A stretch of 64,000 nucleotides of DNA from Caviibacter sp963550915 (GTDB lineage Bacteria > Fusobacteriota > Fusobacteriia > Fusobacteriales > Leptotrichiaceae), in contig CAUVEB010000001.1 in the NCBI GenBank assembly GCA_963550915.1, positions 62,001 through 126,000 on the forward strand. The letters are read 5' to 3'. Under the pieces are notes generated by a model. That model saw only the letters and a program-made list of their open reading frames with translations, had not been told where the DNA came from and ran no database searches. Made by a program: the position numbers and the translations under genes. Of the stretch, positions 45,137 to 54,687 are shown in pieces (within the stretch, counting starts at the first letter, position 1; each line of letters begins with the position of its first letter).

Positions 45137-47695
45137 ATGTCAGAAAAAATAAACGATAATGAAATTATTGATAAAAATTTAGAAAATAATGTAGAAAATG
45201 TTGAAGACAGTGAACTTGTAAAAAAAATAATGAAAAGTAGTAAACAAGAGCAAGAAATACCTGTATATATTGAAGATGAAATAAAGGCTTCATATCTTGA
45301 TTACTCTATGAGTGTTATAGTTAGCCGTGCACTTCCAGATGTAAGGGACGGATTAAAACCAGTACATAGAAGAATATTGTTTGCTATGAGTGAACTTGGA
45401 ATGACAAGTGACAAACCATTTAAAAAATCTGCTAGAATCGTCGGTGAAGTTTTAGGTAAATATCACCCACATGGAGATACAGCTGTATACAACTCAATGG
45501 TTAGAATGGCACAAGATTTTAATACAAGATATATGTTAATTGACGGACACGGAAACTTTGGATCAATTGACGGAGATTCAGCAGCAGCAATGAGATATAC
45601 AGAAGCTAGAATGTCAAAAGTTACTAATGAACTTCTAGAAGATATAGGAAAAGATACAATAAACTTTAGAAAAAATTTCGATGAAAGTTTAGATGAACCA
45701 GAAGTATTACCTGCAAAACTACCTAATTTATTATTAAACGGTACAACAGGTATAGCAGTTGGTATGGCAACGAATATACCTCCTCATAATCTTGCAGAAT
45801 TATGTGATGGTATAAATGCTTTAATTGATAATGAAAATATTACTACAGAAGAATTAATTGAGCATATAAAAGGTCCTGATTTCCCTACAGGTGCTATTAT
45901 TAATGGTAGACAAGGTATATATGATGCATATAATACAGGACGTGGTAAAATAAAGGTTATGGGTAAGGCTGATATAGTTACAAATAAAAGTGGTAAAGCT
46001 AGCATAGTTATTAGTGAAATACCTTACCAAGTAAATAAAGCAAAATTAATTGAAAAAATTGCAGAACTTGCAAGACAAAAGAAGATAACAGGTATAACTG
46101 ATTTAAGAGACGAATCTGATAGAGACGGTATAAGAATAGTTATTGAAATTAAAAAGGGAGAAGAACCTGAATTAATTTTAAATAGACTGTATAAATATAC
46201 AGATTTACAAACAACTTTTGGTGTTATTATGCTTGCATTAGTTAATAATATACCTAAAGTTTTAACTTTAAAACAAATACTTAAAAAGTATATTGAACAT
46301 AGACTTGAAGTTATAACAAGAAGAACACAATATGATCTTGATAAAGCAAAAAGAAGAGCACATATATTAGAAGGATTTAGAATAGCTCTTGATAATATAG
46401 ATGACATAATAAGTCTAATTAAATCATCAAAAGATGCAAAAGAAGCTATAGCAGCTCTTATGAAACAATATAATTTCACTGAAATTCAAGCAAAAGCTAT
46501 ACTTGATATGAGATTACAAAGACTAACAGGACTTGAAAGAGATAAGATAGAGCAAGAATACAGTGAACTTATAGCATTAATAGATGAACTACAAAGCATA
46601 TTAAATAGCGAAGATAAGAAATATAAGATTATAAAAACAGAAATAATTGAACTTAAAACAAAATACGCAGATAAGAGAAGAACTCAAATACAAGATGTTA
46701 GAACTGAAATTGAGTTAGAAGACTTAATTAAAGAAGAAGATGTAGTTGTAACAATAACTAATAAAGGTTATGTAAAAAGAGTTTCAGCTGATACATATAA
46801 ACTACAAAAAAGAGGTGGCGTAGGAGTAAATTCTACAAATACTATTGAAAATGATGAAGTAAAAAATATTTATACAGTTAAGACACTAGATAAATTATTA
46901 ATATTCACAGATAAAGGAAAGGCATATAGCTTAAAAGTTTATGAAATACCAGAAGCAAGTAAGGCTGCAAGAGGAAAACTTATGAGTAATATTATAAACC
47001 TTGCAGAAGATGAAAATGTAAGTGCAATATTAAATATTGCAGGTGCTTCAAAAGATGCTGAATTATTCTTTATAACGAAAAATGGAATCGCTAAGAAATC
47101 TAAACTAGAATACTTCTTAAATATTAATAAATCAGGACTTATTGCAACAAAATTAGACGATAATGATGAACTAGTATTCGTTGATATAAGTCGTGGTGTT
47201 AAAGATGAAATTTTTATAGCTACTAAAAAAGGAAGTGCTGTAAGAATAAGCGAACAAGATATAAGATGTATGGGAAGAAACACTAGAGGAGTTAAAGGTA
47301 TAAAACTTAAAAAAGGTGATAGTGTTGCATCAGCTTGTATAATAGACGATGTAAGAGATAAAGAAAAATTAGAAGTACTTACTATATCACAAGAAGGATA
47401 TGGTAAAACAACAAATCTAAATGAATATAATGTTCAAAGAAGAGGAGGACTTGGTACTAAGAATTTCAAAATTACAAGTAAAACAGGTGATGTTGTAACT
47501 TCTATTATAATAAACAGAGAAGAAGATAAAGAATTAATGGTAATAACTAAAGAAGGAACATTAATTAGAACTTCAATATCTTCAATTTCAAATTATAGTA
47601 GATCAACTTCAGGTGTTAAGGTTATGAATGTAAGAAATGATGATTTTGTAACTTCTGTTGCATTATCAACTGAAGGAGATGAAAAAGATGACTAG
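45137..47695 (+). CDS. gyrA: DNA gyrase subunit A
   Basis: The 852-residue breakage-reunion subunit. N-terminal: EDEIKASYLDYSMSVIVSRALPDVRDGLKPVHRRIL and the quinolone region HPHGDTAVYNSMVRMAQDF; the active-site Tyr follows in the ARMSKVTNELL/YTEAR region. Quinolone-relevant Ser is replaced by Thr in GDTAVYNSM (GDxAVY motif). C-terminal beta-pinwheel blades include RRGGVGVNSTN and QRRGGLGTKNFK (the GyrA-box type motif). It has an extended Asp/Glu-rich N-terminus of about 40 residues before the core. Confidence 0.96.
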   Translation: MSEKINDNEIIDKNLENNVENVEDSELVKKIMKSSKQEQEIPVYIEDEIKASYLDYSMSVIVSRALPDVRDGLKPVHRRILFAMSELGMTSDKPFKKSARIVGEVLGKYHPHGDTAVYNSMVRMAQDFNTRYMLIDGHGNFGSIDGDSAAAMRYTEARMSKVTNELLEDIGKDTINFRKNFDESLDEPEVLPAKLPNLLLNGTTGIAVGMATNIPPHNLAELCDGINALIDNENITTEELIEHIKGPDFPTGAIINGRQGIYDAYNTGRGKIKVMGKADIVTNKSGKASIVISEIPYQVNKAKLIEKIAELARQKKITGITDLRDESDRDGIRIVIEIKKGEEPELILNRLYKYTDLQTTFGVIMLALVNNIPKVLTLKQILKKYIEHRLEVITRRTQYDLDKAKRRAHILEGFRIALDNIDDIISLIKSSKDAKEAIAALMKQYNFTEIQAKAILDMRLQRLTGLERDKIEQEYSELIALIDELQSILNSEDKKYKIIKTEIIELKTKYADKRRTQIQDVRTEIELEDLIKEEDVVVTITNKGYVKRVSADTYKLQKRGGVGVNSTNTIENDEVKNIYTVKTLDKLLIFTDKGKAYSLKVYEIPEASKAARGKLMSNIINLAEDENVSAILNIAGASKDAELFFITKNGIAKKSKLEYFLNINKSGLIATKLDDNDELVFVDISRGVKDEIFIATKKGSAVRISEQDIRCMGRNTRGVKGIKLKKGDSVASACIIDDVRDKEKLEVLTISQEGYGKTTNLNEYNVQRRGGLGTKNFKITSKTGDVVTSIIINREEDKELMVITKEGTLIRTSISSISNYSRSTSGVKVMNVRNDDFVTSVALSTEGDEKDD

Positions 47696-48452
47696 AAAAA
47701 AGCTTTTATTTTTATTGACTGATGAACACGAGATAAATATAGCAAGCAAATTTTCAAAGGCATTAAAAAATAAGTTTGAATATATTGATACACATGCAGT
47801 ATATGTAAAAGATATAATGAAATATGAACTTTTTCCAACAAGCATTGATGGAATAACTATACATAATTCAACAGCTATACTTGTAAATGAGTATAAGAAT
47901 CTTGAAACATCAATATATGAGAATTTAAAGAAAACAGCATTCGGTAATTTTGATAAAGTCTATAGTGTTGAGGGAGAAACTGTAGAAGTAATTATGGAAG
48001 AATTAAAAGCATATGATGGGCTTATTGTAGTAAAAAACGATGAGCTTTCATACGGTATGCAAGAAATTTTAAAAATTACTTATAAACCTCTAATTATACT
48101 AAGTAAAGAAGATAAAGAATATAATTTTGAAAAAATACTTATGTTAAATGACGGTGGAGTCAAAGTAAATAGAAGTATATTTGCGTATTTCAACTTATTT
48201 GGTGAGAGAAATATTGATGTTTTAAGAGTAAATGTTGAGGACAGAAATAGACTTACAGAGAGATTTGGAAATATATGTAATATAATAGACAAAACAGGAG
48301 ATAATGAACATAGTATTATAGAAGAATTTTCAAAAACGTATGATATGATAGTAATGGGTGGCTTAAGCTACTCATTCCTACTAGAAAGATTAACAGGACA
48401 AACAGGATTAAAGATTATAGAATCTTCTAAAAATCCAATTTTTATAGGCTAA
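47688..48452 (+). CDS. Universal-stress-like tandem domain protein, unknown role
   Basis: A 254-residue soluble protein that looks like two half-domains; the second ends KPLIILSK then IEEFSKTYDMIVMGGLSYSFLLERLTGQTGLKIIESSKNPIFIG, the layout of UspA domains. The ATP-binding motif G-x2-G-x9-G(S/T) is only loosely matched, so ATP binding is uncertain. I start at ATG 47688 with AAGGAG upstream; it overlaps the gyrA stop by 8 bases. Cotranscribed with gyrA. Confidence 0.6.
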   Translation: MTRKKLLFLLTDEHEINIASKFSKALKNKFEYIDTHAVYVKDIMKYELFPTSIDGITIHNSTAILVNEYKNLETSIYENLKKTAFGNFDKVYSVEGETVEVIMEELKAYDGLIVVKNDELSYGMQEILKITYKPLIILSKEDKEYNFEKILMLNDGGVKVNRSIFAYFNLFGERNIDVLRVNVEDRNRLTERFGNICNIIDKTGDNEHSIIEEFSKTYDMIVMGGLSYSFLLERLTGQTGLKIIESSKNPIFIG

Positions 48453-48477
48453 TACAGCAAAAGAAAGGTGAAAACAA

Positions 48478-49854
48478 ATGGAACATAATATTGAACTTGA
48501 TAGAACAAATCAGCCTAAAATTGCTAAGATTATTGAAACGGTTATAACTTGGCTACTTGGTTTTTGTTTTTTTGTCGGAGTTACTACTATTGCAAAAATA
48601 GCAGATAGTGCCTATAGATATACAAATAATAGTAATTCAAGATATGGGTTTGTTGACATAATATTACAACTTGTATCACAGACAAAAGATTTAAAAGCAT
48701 TAGAAACACTTGGTACAATATATAGGGCATTTTTACTAATATTAATTGTTGCATTTTCTATATTGGTGCTATTTAGAATAGTATCAAAAGAGTTAAATAA
48801 ACTTATGCAGTTTAGCTCTGTTGTAACAATATCTTCAATATTGACATCAAGTTATTTAATTTATCTTACAAAAGATATATTTTATGCAATAAAAAGCATT
48901 AATTCAAGAATATATAGCACGGATATATCAAAAGCAATTTATCTTATGGCTAAATTACAACATATAAAAAACATTAGAATAATAATAATGTCTGTCTTAT
49001 TTATGACTATAGTACTTACATTTTTTGCTTTTGTTAGTAATTTTTATCAAGTTATACTAAAGACTGATAAAGTTTATTCTAAAAAGTTGAGTTCAATATT
49101 TTTAAGTATTTCACTATTACTTTTAACAATATTTGGAGCTTTTAACTATCATCTAGTGAAAAATAAGGACTATATAGATCCTTTTGATTATTTTGTACTT
49201 GGTTATACTTTAAATGATAAAAATGAAATAGTTCCAAAGTCATATATAAACTATAAGAAGATAGAATCAAAATATATAGATCCATTTTTAGTAAACTTTC
49301 TAGAATACGGATTAACATTTGATATATCTGATTCAAAGAAAAGTTTAGCTGGAGATGAAAACTTAAAAATTAATGTTGCGTATGACCTTGATAAAGCAAA
49401 AGAAATTGGCATAAAAATAAATAAATTAGATAAATATATTAAATTAAATTCAAAGCCAATGATATTACAAAAAGTTGATGACTTTAATGTTGAAAGCTTT
49501 AATAAATTTTTACATAAATATGAAATACGTTATTTCCCTAAAGCAAACAAGAAAATAAATGATAGTGAAAATGTTACTGGAATATATTATTCATTTGATG
49601 ATAAAAATAATATAGAAATATATACTATACAAAAAATACTAAAAAGATTTTTACCAAATAAAGTATTAAAAACATTATCAAGTGATACAGAATATGTATA
49701 TTCAGTTTCATATTTTGGTAATGTATATATAAATGACAAAAAAGAAGTTATAGGTATATCAGCACTTAATAATGCAAGTGCAACTATTCATCTTGAAAAT
49801 ATAGAAGAAGTACAAGAAGCTATAAAAAAATTAAATATAAACAAAGTTAATTGA
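48478..49854 (+). CDS. Unknown polytopic membrane protein, 458 residues
   Basis: I do not recognise a family. About five hydrophobic segments lie in the first half (roughly 22-44, 84-104, 112-132, 168-192, 206-224), followed by a hydrophilic C-terminal region of about 230 residues with no signal peptide-like element. The tail is rich in Lys, Asp and Asn and could lie on either side of the membrane. It sits between gyrA/Usp and pheST with AAAGG before the ATG, so it is cotranscribed with housekeeping genes. Confidence 0.6.
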   Translation: MEHNIELDRTNQPKIAKIIETVITWLLGFCFFVGVTTIAKIADSAYRYTNNSNSRYGFVDIILQLVSQTKDLKALETLGTIYRAFLLILIVAFSILVLFRIVSKELNKLMQFSSVVTISSILTSSYLIYLTKDIFYAIKSINSRIYSTDISKAIYLMAKLQHIKNIRIIIMSVLFMTIVLTFFAFVSNFYQVILKTDKVYSKKLSSIFLSISLLLLTIFGAFNYHLVKNKDYIDPFDYFVLGYTLNDKNEIVPKSYINYKKIESKYIDPFLVNFLEYGLTFDISDSKKSLAGDENLKINVAYDLDKAKEIGIKINKLDKYIKLNSKPMILQKVDDFNVESFNKFLHKYEIRYFPKANKKINDSENVTGIYYSFDDKNNIEIYTIQKILKRFLPNKVLKTLSSDTEYVYSVSYFGNVYINDKKEVIGISALNNASATIHLENIEEVQEAIKKLNINKVN

Positions 49855-49864
49855 GAGGAATAAA

Positions 49865-50881
49865 ATGGAAGAAAAGCTAAAGCAATTAAAGGAAATGTTT
49901 ACTTCAAAATTGTCTAATATAGTTGATATGAATGAATTAAATGAAATAAAAGTAAAGGCTTTTGGTAAAAAAGGTGAATTTACAAGCCTTATTAAAGAAA
50001 TGGCTAATATCACTCAAGAAGAAAGAAAAGTTCTTGGTAAAATAATAAATGAAGCAAAGCAAGAAGTTGAAGAAGCAGTAGATTTTGCTACTAAAAGAAT
50101 AAAAGATGAAATAAAGAAAAATAGAATCAAAAATGAAACTATAGATGTATCGCTTCCTGGTAGAAAAATAAGTACAGGAAGTATGCACCCTATTACAAAA
50201 ACTATGCAAGAATTAAAAGAAATAGTATCTGAAATGGGTTTTGATATAGTAGACGGACCAGAAATAGAACAAGTTTACTATAATTTTGATGCATTAAATA
50301 TACCAAAAACACACCCATCAAGAGAAAAAACAGATACATTCTATATTACAGATGATATACTACTTAGAACACAAACATCACCAATGCAAATAAGATATAT
50401 GTTAGAACATAAGCCACCTTTTAGAATGGTTTCACTTGGTAAAGTATATAGACCTGATTATGATATATCACATACACCAATGTTCCACCAAATAGAAGGA
50501 CTTATGATAGGTGAAGATGTATCGTTTTCTAATTTTAAAGCAATGTTAGAACTAATAGTAAAAAGAATATTCGGAGAAAATAGAAAAGTAAGATTTAGAC
50601 CTCACTTTTTCCCATTTACTGAACCTTCAGCTGAAATGGACGTTGAATGTGCAATGTGTAGTGGTAAAGGTTGTAGACTGTGCAAAAATACTGGATGGCT
50701 TGAAATATTAGGTAGTGGAATGGTAAATAATAAAGTGCTAGAAGCTGCTAATATAGATCCAAAAAAATACCAAGGTTTTGCATTTGGAATGGGTATTGAA
50801 AGAATAACAATGCTAAAATATGGTATTGATGATTTAAGAGCATTTTATGAAAATGACATTAGATTTTTAGAACAATTTTAA
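49865..50881 (+). CDS. pheS: Phenylalanyl-tRNA synthetase alpha subunit
   Basis: The catalytic subunit of the alpha2beta2 class II synthetase charging tRNA-Phe. A 338-residue protein with an N-terminal coiled-coil tRNA arm (first 90 residues), class II motif 1, motif 2 (FRMVSLGKVYRPDYDISHTP... region) and motif 3 GFAFGMGIERITMLKYGI. FxxTEPSAEMDVEC is also present. GAGG precedes the ATG. Confidence 0.97.
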   Translation: MEEKLKQLKEMFTSKLSNIVDMNELNEIKVKAFGKKGEFTSLIKEMANITQEERKVLGKIINEAKQEVEEAVDFATKRIKDEIKKNRIKNETIDVSLPGRKISTGSMHPITKTMQELKEIVSEMGFDIVDGPEIEQVYYNFDALNIPKTHPSREKTDTFYITDDILLRTQTSPMQIRYMLEHKPPFRMVSLGKVYRPDYDISHTPMFHQIEGLMIGEDVSFSNFKAMLELIVKRIFGENRKVRFRPHFFPFTEPSAEMDVECAMCSGKGCRLCKNTGWLEILGSGMVNNKVLEAANIDPKKYQGFAFGMGIERITMLKYGIDDLRAFYENDIRFLEQF

Positions 50882-50899
50882 TTTAGAAAGGATTTATAA

Positions 50900-53293
50900 A
50901 TGTTAATTTCTTTAAATTGGTTAAATGAGTACATTGACATAAAAGATAAAAGTGTAAAAGAGTTAGAAAATGCACTAACTATGATAGGTCAAGAAGTAGA
51001 AAAAATTGAAAATAAATATGAATATTTAGATAATGTTGTAACTGCTAAAATTGTAGATTATAGATTACATCAAGATTCAGATCATTTAACTGTATGTAGT
51101 GTAGATAATGGAAGTGAAATTCTTCAAGTTGTATGTGGAGCTCCAAATCATAAAAAGGGAGATATAGTTGCATTAGCACAAATAGGAACAAAACTTGCAC
51201 CTGATTTTGAAATAAAAAAAGGCAAAATAAGAGGAGAAGAATCAAATGGTATGTTATGTTCTGAAAAAGAACTTGGAATAGGTGAAGATTCAGAAGGGAT
51301 AATAATATTACCGCAAGATACACCACTTGGAGTGCCTTTTAATAAATATTTAGCTAAAGATGATATAGTTTTTGAACTTGAAATAACACCAAATAGACCA
51401 GATTGCTTATCATATTTAGGTATAGCAAGAGAACTTGGAGCATATTATGATATAGAAGTTAAAAAGCCAAGTTTTGATATTGTAGATAAAATTAATGATC
51501 AAAATGAAATAAATGTAACAATAGAAGATAGTAATATATCAAAAAGATATGTTGCAAGAGTAATAAAAAATGTAAAGGTTACAAGCTCGCCTAAGTGGTT
51601 AAAAGATAAATTAGAAGCACTTGGTATGAAAAGTATAAATAATATAGTAGATGCGTCAAATTTTGTTATGTTAGAACAAAATCAACCAAATCATATATTT
51701 GATTTAGATAAATTAAACACTAATAATATAAGTGTTAGTCTTGCAAAAGAAAAAGAAAAGTTTTTAACACTTGATAATCAAGAACTAGAGTTAAGTTCTG
51801 ATGATATTGTTATAAGAGCTAACGGCAATGCAGTTGCATTAGCTGGTGTAATGGGAGGACTACAAACAAGCGTTAGTGATGATACAACTAATATTTTACT
51901 TGAAGTTGCACATTTTAATTCACAAAATGTTAGAAAAACATCAAGAAGACATAATATTATTTCAGAGTCATCATATAGATTTGAAAGAAGAGTAGATGCT
52001 AAAAACTTAATAAATGTTTCTAATAGACTTGCAAATGTAATAAAAGAAGTTGCTGGTGGAGAAATAGTATACGAAGTAGCAGATACAGTTACACATGAAG
52101 ATGAAAACTTTAAGTCAAAATTAAATTTTGAAAGACTATACAGATTTGTTGGTAAAGAAATAGAAAAAGAAAAAGTTATAAGCATACTAAAAAATCTTGA
52201 AATAGAAGTTATAGATCAAGGTGAAGAATTAGAACTTATAGCACCAAGCTTTAGAGCAGATTTAGTTTGTGAACAAGATTATTTTGAAGAAATAATAAGA
52301 ATGTATGGTTTTGATAATATAGAAAACGTACTTCCTAAACTTGATATAAATAAAAATAGAGTTGTTGATACAACAAAATTAAATTATATTATAAAAGAAA
52401 TATGTAGTAATATTGGACTTCGTGAGGTTATAAACTATAGCTTTGTTCCTAAAAAAGCTCTTTTACTTACAAAAAGTACAATAGAACAAGAAAATATTAT
52501 TGAAATAGAAAATCCAATAACAGAAGATTTTGCAATTATGAGAGATAGTACTATGTATAGTTTACTTAAAAATGTTAAGGATAATTTTAATAAAAGTTTT
52601 GATAATATAAGATTTTTTGAAGTTAGTAGAGTATTTAAAAAAGTAGATAATAATATAATTGAAACACCTAAACTTGGTATAGTACTTGCAGGAAGTACTA
52701 ATAAAAATATATATGATAATGGTACAAATTATGATTTTTACGATATCAAAGGTATTTTTGAAATTTTATTTGAAAAATTAGGTATAAGTTCATTTAGACT
52801 TTCAAGAACACAAGATGAAAGATTTCACCCAGGTAGAGCTGTAGATATATTAATTGGGAAAGAAAAAGTTTTAAGCTTTGGAGAAATACATCCAGACATA
52901 CAAGAAAATTTTGAATTTGATAGAAAAACAGTACTATTTTTTGAAATGGATATAGACCTTATATCAAAATATATCAAAAAAGGTATAAAATACGTTGGTA
53001 TCAGTAAATATCAATCAACTGAAAGAGATTTAGCACTTGTAGTAAGAGAAGAAGTAATGATAGGTGAAATATTAAGAACAGTTCAAAAAATAGATAAATT
53101 AATACAAAAAGTTGAGCTATTTGATATTTACCGTGGTATTGGAGTTGAAACAGGTTATAAGAGTTTTGCAATATCAATCTTACTAAGGGATGATAAAAAG
53201 ACACTTGAAGAAAAAGAAATTAATAGTGTAATTGAAAAAATAACTACAAAACTAAATAAAGATTTTGGAGCTATATTAAGAAAATGGTATTAA
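50900..53293 (+). CDS. pheT: Phenylalanyl-tRNA synthetase beta subunit
   Basis: The structural/editing subunit, 797 residues. Domains in order: N-terminal B1 and the tRNA-binding OB fold (EEVEKIENKYEYLDNVVTA and VVCGAPNHKKGDIVA), the B3/B4 editing region, B5, then the catalytic-like core with SSYRFERRVD, and the C-terminal FDX-ACB domain (QSTERDLALVV...). Follows pheS after 18 bases. Confidence 0.97.
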   Translation: MLISLNWLNEYIDIKDKSVKELENALTMIGQEVEKIENKYEYLDNVVTAKIVDYRLHQDSDHLTVCSVDNGSEILQVVCGAPNHKKGDIVALAQIGTKLAPDFEIKKGKIRGEESNGMLCSEKELGIGEDSEGIIILPQDTPLGVPFNKYLAKDDIVFELEITPNRPDCLSYLGIARELGAYYDIEVKKPSFDIVDKINDQNEINVTIEDSNISKRYVARVIKNVKVTSSPKWLKDKLEALGMKSINNIVDASNFVMLEQNQPNHIFDLDKLNTNNISVSLAKEKEKFLTLDNQELELSSDDIVIRANGNAVALAGVMGGLQTSVSDDTTNILLEVAHFNSQNVRKTSRRHNIISESSYRFERRVDAKNLINVSNRLANVIKEVAGGEIVYEVADTVTHEDENFKSKLNFERLYRFVGKEIEKEKVISILKNLEIEVIDQGEELELIAPSFRADLVCEQDYFEEIIRMYGFDNIENVLPKLDINKNRVVDTTKLNYIIKEICSNIGLREVINYSFVPKKALLLTKSTIEQENIIEIENPITEDFAIMRDSTMYSLLKNVKDNFNKSFDNIRFFEVSRVFKKVDNNIIETPKLGIVLAGSTNKNIYDNGTNYDFYDIKGIFEILFEKLGISSFRLSRTQDERFHPGRAVDILIGKEKVLSFGEIHPDIQENFEFDRKTVLFFEMDIDLISKYIKKGIKYVGISKYQSTERDLALVVREEVMIGEILRTVQKIDKLIQKVELFDIYRGIGVETGYKSFAISILLRDDKKTLEEKEINSVIEKITTKLNKDFGAILRKWY

Positions 53294-53304
53294 TGGGAGG
53301 CATA

Positions 53305-53790
53305 ATGAAAAAATTTATATTATTAATAACAACACTAGTTATATTAGTATCTTGTACTGTTATACCAAAAAGAATAGTAATTACAAGTAATGAGATAAAC
53401 AGAAATGTTAAATCATATGTAAATATACATAATAATTTAATATTTGCTAACATAGATATTAGAAGTACAAGAGCTTTTATTAGAAATGAAAAAATTCATG
53501 TAGATTTAGAATATAATTATGAAGTTTTTGGTGGAGTATTAGCAAGCATTAATGGTAATATTGAAATAGAATCAGATGTTGAATTAAAAGATAATAAACT
53601 ATACTTAAAATCACCAAGAATTTTAAATGTAATGTCAAATAATGAAGATACTGAAGAAGTTGTTAAACTAATATCAAGTGTCTTAATTAATGCATTAATA
53701 AATAAACCTATATATGATTTTAATGATAGATATATTTTTGCAAGAGAAGTACATTTAACATCAAATAGTTTAGTAATAGAATTGCAGTAA
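53305..53790 (+). CDS. Small lipoprotein, YceB/DUF1439-like
   Basis: A 161-residue lipoprotein with signal MKKFILLITTLVILVSC and Cys at about residue 17. The mature part carries ITSNEINRNVKSYVNIHNNL and a pattern of alternating strands resembling the E. coli YceB (DUF1439) group, but this is only an impression of pattern. I start at ATG 53305 with GGGAGG upstream. It follows pheT with a short overlap of the longer frame; function unknown. Confidence 0.6.
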   Translation: MKKFILLITTLVILVSCTVIPKRIVITSNEINRNVKSYVNIHNNLIFANIDIRSTRAFIRNEKIHVDLEYNYEVFGGVLASINGNIEIESDVELKDNKLYLKSPRILNVMSNNEDTEEVVKLISSVLINALINKPIYDFNDRYIFAREVHLTSNSLVIELQ

Positions 53791-53794
53791 ATAT

Positions 53795-54541
53795 ATGAAA
53801 GATATAATAAATAGAATTAAAGAAAAAGATGCATATGCAGTGTTTGATTGTGATAATACAATTATCAGTGGTGATGTGCAAAATATAACAGTAAAGTATC
53901 AACTTGAATATGAAAAATATAATCTAAGTATTGATGAAATAAAAAGTATATTATTAAAACAATACGAAGAATTTAAAGATGACATAATAAACCTTGATAT
54001 GAAAAGAGATTTTGTTAGACTTTCAAATAAAATATATATTAAGTATAGAGATGATATTAGCTTTATACTTCTTGTTGGATATACAAATAAAGAAGTTGAG
54101 AATTTAACAAGAGAAGCAATTAAAACATATCCAAATGATTTAACAAAAAGAAAAGAAATTGAAAATTTATTTACTTTACTAAGAGAAAATAATATTGATA
54201 TATATGTTTGCTCAGCATCTCATGTGGATATGGTTTATGTTGCAACTGATATGTATAAAATACCAAGAGAAAATGTTATGGCAATGAATCTAAAAAAAGA
54301 TAAAGAAAATAAATATCTTTTTGAAAAAGTTGGTATAAGCACTGTTGGTTTTGGTAAGGTTGAAAGTATAAAATCACTTAATAAGAAAACACATCCTATA
54401 CTAATTGCCGGTGATAGTGATGGGGATTATGAAATGCTAAACTATTTTAAAATAAGACATGGCATGATAATAAATCCAAAAGAAGATATGAAAATAAAAT
54501 ATTTAGTTGATAATTTTGTATACTTTGAATATGAAATGTAA
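53795..54541 (+). CDS. HAD-superfamily (subclass IB) phosphatase
   Basis: A 248-residue phosphatase. Motif I is FDCDNTIISGD near residue 15-25, motif II the Ser in SASHVDMVYVATDMY and motif IV AGDSDGDYEML. The layout recalls phosphoserine phosphatase SerB or phosphoethanolamine phosphatases. The substrate is not readable. It ends the gyrB operon before the terminator at 54554. Confidence 0.8.
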   Translation: MKDIINRIKEKDAYAVFDCDNTIISGDVQNITVKYQLEYEKYNLSIDEIKSILLKQYEEFKDDIINLDMKRDFVRLSNKIYIKYRDDISFILLVGYTNKEVENLTREAIKTYPNDLTKRKEIENLFTLLRENNIDIYVCSASHVDMVYVATDMYKIPRENVMAMNLKKDKENKYLFEKVGISTVGFGKVESIKSLNKKTHPILIAGDSDGDYEMLNYFKIRHGMIINPKEDMKIKYLVDNFVYFEYEM

Positions 54542-54553
54542 AAGATAAAATAG

Positions 54554-54583
54554 CATATACCTAAGTTCTGGTATATGTTTTTT
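54554..54583 (+). terminator. Terminator of the gyrB-pheT-HAD operon
   Basis: CATATACC pairs with GGTATATG (8 bp), followed by a run of T. The next promoter begins 30 bases downstream. Confidence 0.85.
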
Positions 54584-54613
54584 ATTTATAATTTAAAATA
54601 TTAATAAAATATA

Positions 54614-54641
54614 TTGACTTTAAATAAAATCAGGGTATAAC
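54614..54641 (+). promoter_or_regulatory. Promoter of the first downstream sugar importer operon
   Basis: -35 TTGACT, 16-base spacer, -10 TATAAC (54636-54641). The end AAAATCAGGGTATA is identical to the sialic acid operon promoter. The operator at 54648 overlaps the transcription start. Confidence 0.8.
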
Positions 54642-54647
54642 TATAAA

Positions 54648-54661
54648 TGAAAACGGTTTCA
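54648..54661. promoter_or_regulatory. LacI/cre-type operator of the first importer operon
   Basis: TGAAAACGGTTTCA is near-palindromic around CG and matches the LacI/CcpA-type consensus TGWAARCG-YTTNCW closely. It lies at the predicted +1, where a bound repressor would block initiation. The LacI-family gene at 63693 is the local candidate binder. Confidence 0.75.
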
Positions 54662-54687
54662 CGTAAATAAAAACTAGGAGGAATAAA

